This document shows positions 1-6,061 of a stretch of DNA of 12,961 nt, piece by piece. Location of the stretch: positions 1 to 12,961 of the forward strand of contig WFSH01000058.1 in assembly GCA_015486145.1 (NCBI GenBank). Reading direction: 5' to 3'. The DNA is from Mesoaciditogaceae bacterium (GTDB lineage Bacteria > Thermotogota > Thermotogae > Mesoaciditogales > Mesoaciditogaceae). Position 1 is the first letter of the stretch. Every line of letters starts with the position of its first letter. The translations under genes and the position numbers were made by a program. The notes beneath the pieces are model-generated. The model ran no database searches. It had not been told where the DNA came from and worked only from the letters and a program-made list of their open reading frames with translations.

Positions 1-36
1 CCCCATCTCCATGTAAAAGCGAAAGTCGAGACGTAA
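1..36 (+). CDS. Possible 3' end of an upstream gene
   Basis: Frame 1 is open from the first base and stops with TAA at 34-36, giving a C-terminal tail of 11 residues (PHLHVKAKVET). A terminator-like hairpin follows about 57 bases later, which fits a gene ending here. The stretch is too short to identify a family, and an open frame of 11 codons is expected often by chance. Confidence 0.25.
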   Translation, partial: PHLHVKAKVET

Positions 37-93
37 CTTGAACGGATCTCTTCACGATCGTGTGGGTGGTATTTTTGAATAACACATTCTTTG

Positions 94-134
94 ACATTTT
101 AGTACCGCTTTACAAGCGGTCAATGTAATTTTTT
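94..134 (+). terminator. Intrinsic terminator-like hairpin
   Basis: A perfect 7-bp stem (ACCGCTT at 104-110, AAGCGGT at 114-120) has a 3-base loop. An outer 5-bp stem (ACATT at 94-98, AATGT at 122-126) extends it, and a run of six T follows at 129-134. The polarity with the T run on the + strand suggests it ends transcription entering from the left. Confidence 0.6.
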
Positions 135-189
135 CGAAGTCCCGTCAGAACTGGATTCGCTCTTTTATCCATCTTAGGATTCAAAAAAT

Positions 190-308
190 GAGACACGCTC
201 AAACACTCGTCCTTGAGTGTTTCGCTTTCTCGGCACGTCCTGTGCCTTTCATCGCAGCTATCGCTTTGGTCGTGTAAGTGAAAAAGATATCCCCACTGGG
301 GATTTCAC
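190..308 (+). repeat. Hairpin-rich repeat element, left copy
   Basis: Three hairpins lie in a row. H1 pairs AAACACTC (201-208) with GAGTGTTT (215-222) around GTCCTT. H2 pairs GGCAC (232-236) with GTGCC (242-246) around GTCCT. H3 pairs ATCCCC (289-294) with GGGGAT (298-303), with an outer 5-bp stem 278-282/304-308. The 53 bases 222-274 match the reverse complement of 12873-12925 at 50 of 53 positions. A short open frame through this region (217-402) is best explained as a by-product of the repeat. The element is not a CRISPR and encodes no transposase; it may be a dispersed intergenic repeat or a structured RNA. Confidence 0.75.
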
Positions 309-657
309 TCTCATTTTTACGAATCTCCAGACGGAGAGCTCATATGTCCTGACAGTACTTCGAGTGTGCTCGTTCTTTTGCTTGATGATAAGGTGTTTTT
401 GAATGACTTTGATCCAACTCACAAGAACAGAATAGAGATTTGTCTTTTATCCACACAAAAATGAAGAGAACCAGAAATTTTCTTTGACAAATACATGATT
501 ACAATCACAACAACTGAAACCATGACAATCCCCAACAGTAAAACAAACCAACCCTCTTAACCCTCGTTTGAAAGCAACATAGTTTTAACAGTGATTTTAT
601 AATATCACAAAAATGGGGAGATCCAAATAAAAAGTGGTGGGTTTTCTCCAAATAGAA
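309..657. other. Gene-free stretch
   Basis: I see no supported gene here on either strand. The sequence is AT-rich with scattered stops. A frame on the minus strand (723 to 505) has a TTG start without a ribosome binding site and an unconvincing, Cys/Phe/Leu-rich product. A TTGACA at 484-489 has no matching -10 box at usual spacing. A small hairpin (TCTCC/GGAGA) lies at about 324-337 and a CGAG/CTCG one at 361-372. Confidence 0.5.
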
Positions 658-666
658 TGATATAAT
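658..666 (+). promoter_or_regulatory. Extended -10 promoter of the epimerase operon
   Basis: TGATATAAT gives a consensus TATAAT at 661-666 with the TGn extension at 658-660. No good -35 hexamer is present 16-18 bases upstream (the region reads GTGGGTTT), which is usual for extended -10 promoters. Transcription would start near 673, leaving a leader of about 108 bases before the first gene. Confidence 0.6.
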
Positions 667-676
667 TTGCGTTGTA

Positions 677-699
677 CTTCGCTGGTGACTTTTGCGAAG
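677..699 (+). promoter_or_regulatory. Leader hairpin at the mRNA 5' end
   Basis: CTTCGC (677-682) pairs perfectly with GCGAAG (694-699) around an 11-base loop. It lies directly after the predicted transcription start, where such a stem could protect the transcript. Its role is inferred. Confidence 0.4.
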
Positions 700-704
700 A
701 TTCA

Positions 705-752
705 ATGCAAATGTCAAAATCAATTGGAAGGAGGAAGGTCATCTTTATTTAG
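705..752 (+). CDS. Possible leader peptide in the operon leader
   Basis: ATG at 705 opens a 15-codon frame (MQMSKSIGRRKVIFI) that stops with TAG at 750-752; a second ATG is at 711. The frame runs through the strong AAGGAGG at 728-734 and ends inside the loop of the hairpin preceding the epimerase. Only a weak GAAG precedes it. If translated, ribosomes would open the hairpin, so it could tune epimerase translation. It may equally be a chance frame. Confidence 0.2.
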   Translation: MQMSKSIGRRKVIFI

Positions 753-780
753 AAAGCAAAAGCTCGGATGACCGATTTGT
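726..780 (+). promoter_or_regulatory. Remote ribosome binding site with bridging hairpin
   Basis: GGAAGGAGGAA holds a near-perfect AAGGAGG at 728-734, but no ATG, GTG or TTG start lies 5-12 bases downstream of it. The nearest gene start is ATG 781, 46 bases away. GGTCATC (737-743) is exactly complementary to GATGACC (767-773), with a further U-G pair at 744/766. Folding that hairpin leaves 9 unpaired bases (735-736 and 774-780) between AGGAGG and ATG 781, an ideal spacing. The frame of the epimerase is closed upstream by TGA at 769-771, so no earlier start exists. Confidence 0.65.
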
Positions 781-1185
781 ATGAAGACTTTGAAAATAGA
801 CCACGTTGGGGTGGCCGTTAGATCGGCTGAAGAGTCTGCCAAACTCTTTTCAAACGTGCTTGGACTTGAAATTGAAACGGAGTTGTTGGATAAAGAAAAA
901 TTGAAGATCATAATGGCAAAAGTTGGAGAATCTAACATAGAACTTTTAGAAGACCTTGACACTCAAGGAACGATAGCGAAGTTCATAGAAAAACATGGAG
1001 AAGGTCTTCATCATATCGCATTTGAAGTCGATGATGTCAATGAAGCGGTCAAGACGATGAAAGAGAATGGATACAGAGTACTTTCGGAACCACATCCTGG
1101 CGCTGGTGGAACTGTGGTGGCATTCGTTCATCCAAAAGATACACACGGAATTCTTTTGGAACTTGTCGAGCGAAACCGTCACTGA
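781..1185 (+). CDS. mce: Methylmalonyl-CoA epimerase
   Basis: The 134-residue product interconverts (R)- and (S)-methylmalonyl-CoA and acts in the cytoplasm between methylmalonyl-CoA mutase and decarboxylase. It has the two-module VOC (glyoxalase-like) fold: a first module starting KIDHVGVAV (H8 a metal ligand), IELLE near residue 53, then GEGLHHIAFEV (H77/H78) and a closing GILLELVE (E127, metal/catalytic acid position). Length matches the family. ATG 781 is certain because TGA at 769-771 closes the frame and the residues fit the family start. It is the first gene of a + strand operon, 75 bases before the carboxyltransferase gene. Translation probably depends on the unusual structured ribosome binding site upstream. 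Confidence 0.92.
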   Translation: MKTLKIDHVGVAVRSAEESAKLFSNVLGLEIETELLDKEKLKIIMAKVGESNIELLEDLDTQGTIAKFIEKHGEGLHHIAFEVDDVNEAVKTMKENGYRVLSEPHPGAGGTVVAFVHPKDTHGILLELVERNRH

Positions 1186-1260
1186 TGCTGTTTTGATCGT
1201 TTATATCTTTTGGTAGCAGCAACAAATTCGGGAATGACTTACGCGAAGGGAGGAAGTAAG

Positions 1261-2796
1261 GTGGATAAAAACCAAGATCTCATTAAACGTCGAGAGGTTA
1301 TAAAGCTTGGAGGGGGAAAGGAAAGAATAGAAAAGCAGCATGCCGCTGGAAAGTACACAGCAAGAGAAAGAATTGGAGTGCTTCTTGACGCGGGGAGTTT
1401 CATGGAAATTGACGATCATGTAAAGCACCGGTCAACCTATTTTGGGCTTGACAAAAAATATTTTCCCGCCGATGGTGTGGTGACGGGATTGGGAAAGATA
1501 AATGGAAGGGATGTTGCCGTATTTTCTCAGGACTTTACCGTGCAAGGTGGTTCGCTTGGCGAAATGCACGCGAAAAAAATAGCCAAACTCCAAGATATAG
1601 CCGTTAAGCTCGGAATACCTATAATCGGAATAAATGACTCTGGTGGAGCACGGATTCAAGAAGGTGTTGATTCGTTGTATGGGTATGGTGAAATTTTTTA
1701 TAGGAACGTACTTGCGTCCGGTGTAATACCCCAAATAACGGTTATTGCTGGGCCTTGTGCGGGAGGAGCCGTTTACTCTCCGGCTATCACTGATTTTGTC
1801 ATAATGGTGGATAAAACATCTAAAATGTTTATAACCGGTCCCGAAGTTATAAAAGCCGTGACAGGTGAAGAAGTCACGCAGGAGTCTTTGGGAGGTGCAA
1901 GAGTGCACAATTCAAAAAGTGGGGTTGCTCATTTTATGGCAAAAGACGAAAAAGACGCAGCTTCTATTGTTAAAACCCTCTTATCTTACATTCCTTCCAA
2001 CAACATGGAAGAACCGCCTCTTTCCGATCCAATAAACGTTAAACCAGATGAATTTTTGAACACGATCGTTCCCGATGATCCCCACAAGCCTTATGATATG
2101 GTGGATGTGATCAAACGTGTGATAGATCCTAACACGTTTCTTGAGGTGCATTCAAAGTTTGCGCGTTCGATGATCACAGGATTTGCCAAGATTAATGGAC
2201 AACCGGTTGGTATTGTGGCAAATCAACCTAAAGTATTGGCGGGTGTTTTGGACATAGACTCATCGGATAAAGCTGCTCGTTTTATACGTTTCTTGGATGC
2301 TTTTAATTTGCCGATTATAACTTTCACCGATACGCCAGGTTTTCTTCCAGGCACTGCTCAAGAGTATGGTGGGATCATTCGTCACGGTGCCAAACTTCTG
2401 TACGCGTACAGCGAAGCGTCGGTTCCGAAAATAACGATCATTACGAAAAAAGCTTACGGTGGGGCATACATAGCTATGGGAAGCAGACATCTGGGGGCTG
2501 ACCTTGTGCTTGCTTGGCCAAGTGCAGAGATTGCCGTTATGGGTTCGGAAGGTGCCGCGAATATAATCTTTAGAAAAGAAATAAAAGCTTCTGAGAATCC
2601 GGAAAAAACACGCCTTGAAAAAATAAAAGAATATTCTGAAATGTTTTCCAATCCATATGTTGCCGCTTCTCGTGGGTATGTTGATACAGTCATACTTCCA
2701 TCTGAAACAAGAGAATATCTGGTGCGCGCGTTGGATATGTTTTCGTCAAAAGCGGAAAACAAACCCACAAAAAAACATGGAAATATTCCGTTGTGA
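1261..2796 (+). CDS. mmdA: Methylmalonyl-CoA decarboxylase / acyl-CoA carboxyltransferase alpha subunit
   Basis: This is a 511-residue biotin-dependent carboxyltransferase of the MmdA/PccB family. It moves the carboxyl group between methylmalonyl-CoA and biotin on a carrier protein. It begins with LGGGKERIEKQHAAGKYTARERI, typical of the family. The N-terminal crotonase-like half has NDSGGARIQEG (about residue 124) and AGPCAGGAVYSPA; the C-terminal half has FTDTPGFLPG (about 355) and KAYGGAYIAMGS (about 397). GTG 1261 is chosen because GGGAGG at 1248-1253 sits 7 bases before it; an upstream TTG at 1210 lacks such a site. The neighbours (epimerase, OadG-like subunit, biotin carrier) favour a sodium-pump decarboxylase over an ATP-dependent propionyl-CoA carboxylase, since no biotin carboxylase gene is here. 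The direction of reaction is inferred. Confidence 0.9.
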   Translation: MDKNQDLIKRREVIKLGGGKERIEKQHAAGKYTARERIGVLLDAGSFMEIDDHVKHRSTYFGLDKKYFPADGVVTGLGKINGRDVAVFSQDFTVQGGSLGEMHAKKIAKLQDIAVKLGIPIIGINDSGGARIQEGVDSLYGYGEIFYRNVLASGVIPQITVIAGPCAGGAVYSPAITDFVIMVDKTSKMFITGPEVIKAVTGEEVTQESLGGARVHNSKSGVAHFMAKDEKDAASIVKTLLSYIPSNNMEEPPLSDPINVKPDEFLNTIVPDDPHKPYDMVDVIKRVIDPNTFLEVHSKFARSMITGFAKINGQPVGIVANQPKVLAGVLDIDSSDKAARFIRFLDAFNLPIITFTDTPGFLPGTAQEYGGIIRHGAKLLYAYSEASVPKITIITKKAYGGAYIAMGSRHLGADLVLAWPSAEIAVMGSEGAANIIFRKEIKASENPEKTRLEKIKEYSEMFSNPYVAASRGYVDTVILPSETREYLVRALDMFSSKAENKPTKKHGNIPL

Positions 2797-2810
2797 GAGT
2801 GTGATAAACC

Positions 2811-3224
2811 ATGCTGATGGATAATCCTGGAAATGTTTCTTTGGTTGGAATCACATTTGCTTTAGGTGGATTGGGCCTTATAGCGACTTTTTTTGCGATA
2901 GTTGGTCACTATTTTAAAAAGAGTGCAGATAAGAAAAAAACGCCAAAACGTGTTCCATCATCAACAACGGCTAAAGAGAGAAATGTTAATGCAAATCATA
3001 TTGTTCAGCCTGTAGTTGAAAAAAGAGAAGATGAAAATGTTGAAAGTGAAACGGTAGCCGCGATAACTGCTGCCGTAATGGCTTATGCCTCTAAGGGGAG
3101 TAAAATCGTTTCGATAAAACGTGCGAATGAAGAAAGAAAGAAAAATAAGTCTTTGTGGCGTTTACATAAAGCTCAAACTACTTGGAGGATAAAAAGGATC
3201 AAGAAAGGAGCAATGGCAAGATGA
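2811..3224 (+). CDS. OadG-like small membrane subunit of sodium-pump decarboxylase
   Basis: The 137-residue protein has one membrane helix at about residues 10-32 (VGITFALGGLGLIATFFAIVG), then a charged, low-complexity stretch. An AAITAAVMAY segment near residue 85 and a very basic C-terminus with SLWRLHKAQTTW follow. This is the layout of OadG/MmdD subunits, which anchor and assemble sodium-translocating decarboxylases. It lies 14 bases after mmdA and overlaps the biotin carrier gene by 4 bases (ATGA). The ribosome binding site is weak, so translation is probably coupled to mmdA; ATG 2817 is an alternative start. The family is poorly conserved, so the call leans on architecture and context. 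The partner beta subunit is not in the window. Confidence 0.75.
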   Translation: MLMDNPGNVSLVGITFALGGLGLIATFFAIVGHYFKKSADKKKTPKRVPSSTTAKERNVNANHIVQPVVEKREDENVESETVAAITAAVMAYASKGSKIVSIKRANEERKKNKSLWRLHKAQTTWRIKRIKKGAMAR

Positions 3225-3685
3225 GCAAAAAGTATATGATAAAAGTTAATGGAAAAGTTTATGAAGTTGAAGTTGAAGAAGTGGCAACATCTGAGCCATC
3301 AGGTGTTTACCAGGCTTCGGAACCAACGCCTGTTCAGCCGGTTCAAAATCCCATTTCCAATGACAATAATACGATTTCTTCTGAGCAAGCGAAAACGACC
3401 AATACATCGAATTCTGAAAAGAGCAATTTGGAAGAAAAAGCTCAGCCTTCCTCTCAGACAGTTTCATCTGAATTTGAAAAAATTATCTCGCCCATGTCTG
3501 GAACGGTTCTCAAAGTAAACGTGAAGCCTGGAGATGTTGTGAAGGATGCCCAAACTCTTGTGATAATCGAAGCCATGAAAATGGAAAATGAGATTCTTGC
3601 CCCACGAGATGGTAAGATCAGAGAAGTATTTGTGAAAGATGGTCAGCAAGTTGAAATAGATCAAACGCTTTTAACCTTAGAATAA
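3221..3685 (+). CDS. Biotin carboxyl carrier protein of the decarboxylase
   Basis: The 154-residue protein carries the biotin that shuttles CO2 from the carboxyltransferase to the membrane subunit. It starts YMIKVNGKVYEVEVEEV, as in the gamma/carrier subunits of these enzymes. A flexible Ser/Thr/Asn/Gln/Pro-rich linker spans about residues 25-82. The biotinyl domain (about 87-154) contains EAMKMEN, with K120 as the biotinylated lysine, and ends EIDQTLLTLE. ATG 3221 is preferred: AAAGGAG at 3204-3210 lies 10 bases before it and it overlaps the previous stop as ATGA. An in-frame ATG further upstream at 3182 lies deep in the previous gene and adds non-family residues. Confidence 0.9.
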   Translation: MSKKYMIKVNGKVYEVEVEEVATSEPSGVYQASEPTPVQPVQNPISNDNNTISSEQAKTTNTSNSEKSNLEEKAQPSSQTVSSEFEKIISPMSGTVLKVNVKPGDVVKDAQTLVIIEAMKMENEILAPRDGKIREVFVKDGQQVEIDQTLLTLE

Positions 3686-3729
3686 AAGACAACAAGAATG
3701 TGGAAAAACTTTTAAAGAGGTGGGAGTGC

Positions 3730-4629
3730 GTGAAGACTTTTAAAGATATTTTTGATCAAATAAGGGAGCGTAAAAGAAAAATAGCCCTTGTAGGTGCGGA
3801 GGATTTAGAAGGAATTAAAGCCGTTAACGAAGCGTCGAACGCCGGTATTGTGGATGCCTTGCTTATAGGTGATGAAAAGAAGATAAAAGACAATTTGGCA
3901 CAGCTCGGAATAGCGGGAAAATTTGATATCGTGCATGCAGATGACGCTGCTTCAGCCTCCGAAACGGGTGTAAAGCTCGTGTCGGAAGGGAAGGCAGATA
4001 TTCTCATGAAAGGGCTCGTAAAAACCAGTATATTGCTCAAGGCAACGCTTAACCCTGATTGGGGGTTAAGAAGTGGTAATCTGTTAAGTCATTTGGTGGT
4101 TGTTGAAGCTAAGGATTACGATCGTTTTATAGGAATTACAGATGGTGGCATGATCATAAGGCCGACTCTTGAACAAAAAGTTGAGATAATAAAGAATGCC
4201 GTGAGCTTTTTTCACAAAATGGGTAATGAAATGCCAAAGGTTGCGTGTATTGCGGCTGTTGAAGTCGTTAATGCTGATATGCCGGAGACGGTAGAGGCGG
4301 CTCAATTGGCAACTATGTGGAAGAGAAAACAGATATCAGGGTGTGTGGTGGATGGGCCACTTGGATTCGATAATGCCCTTGATCCAAGGGCTGCGAAAAT
4401 AAAAAAAGTTACCGGTGAAGTGGCTGGCCATGCGGATATTCTTTTGGTTCCAGATATTCATTCTGGAAATTTCATCGGAAAATCCCTGGACTATTGTGCC
4501 CATTACACTATAGGAGGAATAGTACTTGGTGCAAAAGCACCTGTTGTCATAGTTTCAAGAGCAGACAAAGCGGAAGCAAAACTCGCTTCCATAGCTCTTG
4601 GAGCACTTGCGGTAGAAGAAGATTCTTAG
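3730..4629 (+). CDS. ptb: Phosphate butyryltransferase (phosphate acyltransferase)
   Basis: The 299-residue enzyme belongs to the PTA_PTB family and swaps CoA for phosphate on a short acyl-CoA, giving an acyl phosphate that a kinase can turn into ATP. Family features include KIALVGAED near the N-terminus, ADILMKGLVKTSILLKA, LRSGNLLSHL, FIGITDGGMIIRPTLEQK, CVVDGPLGFDNAL, ADILLVPDIHSGNFIGKSL and GGIVLGAKAPVVIVSRAD. Length is typical of Ptb. GTG 3730 is preferred because GAGGTGGGAG (3717-3726) precedes it; GTG 3700 has no such site. Placed after methylmalonyl-CoA decarboxylase genes, its substrate could be propionyl-CoA and not only butyryl-CoA; that is inference. No kinase gene follows. Confidence 0.88.
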   Translation: MKTFKDIFDQIRERKRKIALVGAEDLEGIKAVNEASNAGIVDALLIGDEKKIKDNLAQLGIAGKFDIVHADDAASASETGVKLVSEGKADILMKGLVKTSILLKATLNPDWGLRSGNLLSHLVVVEAKDYDRFIGITDGGMIIRPTLEQKVEIIKNAVSFFHKMGNEMPKVACIAAVEVVNADMPETVEAAQLATMWKRKQISGCVVDGPLGFDNALDPRAAKIKKVTGEVAGHADILLVPDIHSGNFIGKSLDYCAHYTIGGIVLGAKAPVVIVSRADKAEAKLASIALGALAVEEDS

Positions 4630-4664
4630 AGTTAAAATCAAGAGGGGGGATAAAGTAAAAATTT

Positions 4665-5843
4665 ATGGATAAAGAAGTATTTCTGACAGCTGCTAAAAAG
4701 TTCGGTACTCCGTTATATCTTTACGATTTAAAAGAAATTGAAAAAAGATTTGAGATGGTGGAAAATACTCTTTTGGGAGTGAACCACAAAGTTTTTTTTG
4801 CCTTCAAGGCAAATTCCAATCCTTATTTGGTGGATTTTCTGAGAGCACTTGGACTTGGAGCAGATGTAGTTTCATTGAACGAATACAAGTTAGCTTTATC
4901 AGTTGGTTTTCGCACTTCGGAAATAGTCGTTAACGGGAATGGAAAAACGACGGATGAGTTAAAAACCTATGCTGAGAGTAAAGTTGGTTGCATAAATGTA
5001 GACTCATTGGAAGAAATCAGAAGGTTTCCAAATCTTTCCGCAAGAATAGCCATTCGAATAAATCCGAACGTTGATGCCAAAACACATCCTCACATTTCAA
5101 CGGGGCTTAAAAAAAACAAATTTGGGGTGGACATCCAAACCGCCTCTCGAATGATTCGAAACTTGCCTTCAAATTTGAAACTCGTTGGCCTTCATTGTCA
5201 TATAGGCTCACAAATAACCAATATATCTCCTTTCATGGATGCGTTTAGATCACTGAAGGACTTCATTGAAGAGGAAAATTTGAATCTTGAATTTATCAAC
5301 ATAGGTGGAGGATGGGGCATCGATTACGAGCATAACGGTAAAGGCTTGAACGTACGTAACTACAGAGAAAAAGTTGTCCCAATGCTAAGGAATTTTGGTG
5401 TTCCCGTTCACCTTGAACTTGGAAGGTTCATAATTGGTCCAGCCGGGTATCTTGTTACACAAGTAAAAGAAGTCAAAACTACAGCTTTGAAAAATTTTGT
5501 GGTTGTTGATGCTTCAATGTCAGATCTCATAAGGCCTTCTCTTTACAACGCTTACCATCACATAAAATTCCTCTCCAATGATTCTCAGATCGTTGCCGAT
5601 GTTGTTGGACGTTTGTGTGAAAGTGGAGACATTCTTGCCAAAGATAGGAAGATTTCAAAACCCAAAACAGGGGATTTAGGGGTAGTTTACGATGTCGGCG
5701 CCTATGGATATACCATGTCTTCAAATTACAATCTCTCCTTAAGACCCCCAGAAGTCGCTTTCGATGGAGAAAAATTAAAGTTGATAAGACGTAGAGAAAC
5801 CCTCGAAGATGTTGTAAGACTTTGCAAGTATCCAGAAAACTAA
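4665..5843 (+). CDS. lysA: Diaminopimelate decarboxylase
   Basis: The 392-residue PLP enzyme makes lysine from meso-diaminopimelate. It has the alanine racemase-like barrel plus C-terminal beta domain: FAFKANSNP with the PLP lysine K48, LGADVVS, HISTGLKKNKFG, LHCHIGSQ, the phosphate-binding NIGGGWGIDY, ELGRFIIGPAG, DASMSDLIRPSLY, the active-site CESGDILA (C318) and GAYGYTMSSNYN. The usual EPGR motif reads ELGR, a mild deviation. The start follows AGAGGGGGGA at 4641-4650, about 14 bases upstream, slightly long. It is the last gene of the operon, 35 bases after ptb; its link to the decarboxylase module is not obvious. No clear terminator follows. Confidence 0.92.
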   Translation: MDKEVFLTAAKKFGTPLYLYDLKEIEKRFEMVENTLLGVNHKVFFAFKANSNPYLVDFLRALGLGADVVSLNEYKLALSVGFRTSEIVVNGNGKTTDELKTYAESKVGCINVDSLEEIRRFPNLSARIAIRINPNVDAKTHPHISTGLKKNKFGVDIQTASRMIRNLPSNLKLVGLHCHIGSQITNISPFMDAFRSLKDFIEEENLNLEFINIGGGWGIDYEHNGKGLNVRNYREKVVPMLRNFGVPVHLELGRFIIGPAGYLVTQVKEVKTTALKNFVVVDASMSDLIRPSLYNAYHHIKFLSNDSQIVADVVGRLCESGDILAKDRKISKPKTGDLGVVYDVGAYGYTMSSNYNLSLRPPEVAFDGEKLKLIRRRETLEDVVRLCKYPEN

Positions 5844-5854
5844 AAAAACATTTC

Positions 5855-6061
5855 TTAGCGCAACCTCATTTCGGCCACCGATCCAGAATAACCATCAAGT
5901 AGTTCATAAGACATTATGATAAATGGCTCTATCTCTATATTGTAATTGTACAAGTTCTGATTAAACTTTACGGTGGTACGTACGTTATGAATACCATTTT
6001 TACAAAAGTATGAATATATAACCACTGTGGTGGTGGTTTGGTCTGTAAAATCTAAAGGATT
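5855..6061 (-). pseudogene. Stop-free frame, possible remnant of a C-terminal coding end
   Basis: On the minus strand a frame is open for 68 codons, from just after TGA at 6062-6064 to TAA at 5855-5857. It overlaps the last bases of the GT4 gene in another frame. It has no ribosome binding site; the first possible start is GTG at 6025, giving 56 residues. The residues look protein-like (VKFNQNLYNYNIEIEPF, then MSYELLDGYSGSVAEM), as if the beta-rich end of a larger protein had survived a deletion. The last part is shared with a repeat at 12811-12865, where the same frame reads MSFELINGHSGSVAGM. It could be a gene remnant, or a repeat that happens to be open. I cannot name a family. Confidence 0.35.
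5866..5920 (+). repeat. Degenerate repeat copy related to the right-hand repeat
   Basis: These 55 bases match the reverse complement of 12811-12865 at 43 of 55 positions without gaps. The right-hand copy contains a perfect 11-bp hairpin; here that stem is imperfect (about 6 pairs with one wobble). It lies between the convergent lysA and GT4 genes. The remaining gap sequence (5844-6051) holds no clear terminator; AACCAC/GTGGTT at 6020-6038 forms a small stem without a T run. Confidence 0.6.

Noticed and set aside
190..308. CRISPR array or tRNA at the left repeat
   Set aside because: There are no regularly spaced identical repeats with unique spacers, and the hairpins do not form a cloverleaf or carry T-arm and anticodon features.
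217..402. Open frame of 61 codons on the + strand
   Set aside because: It runs through the hairpin repeat, has no ribosome binding site and its product is Cys/Phe-rich without family features.
481..512. Promoter at TTGACA 484-489
   Set aside because: No -10 hexamer exists at 16-18 bases; the nearby TACAAT is only 10 bases away.
505..723. Minus-strand frame of 72 codons before the epimerase gene
   Set aside because: It starts with TTG without a ribosome binding site, overlaps the leader and -10 box of the operon, and its composition is not protein-like.
1432..1908. Long minus-strand frame inside mmdA
   Set aside because: It is antisense to a well conserved carboxyltransferase and its residues match no known pattern; it reflects codon use of the real gene.
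5844..6051. Bidirectional terminator between the convergent operons
   Set aside because: The only stem (6020-6038) is weak and has no T run on either side.
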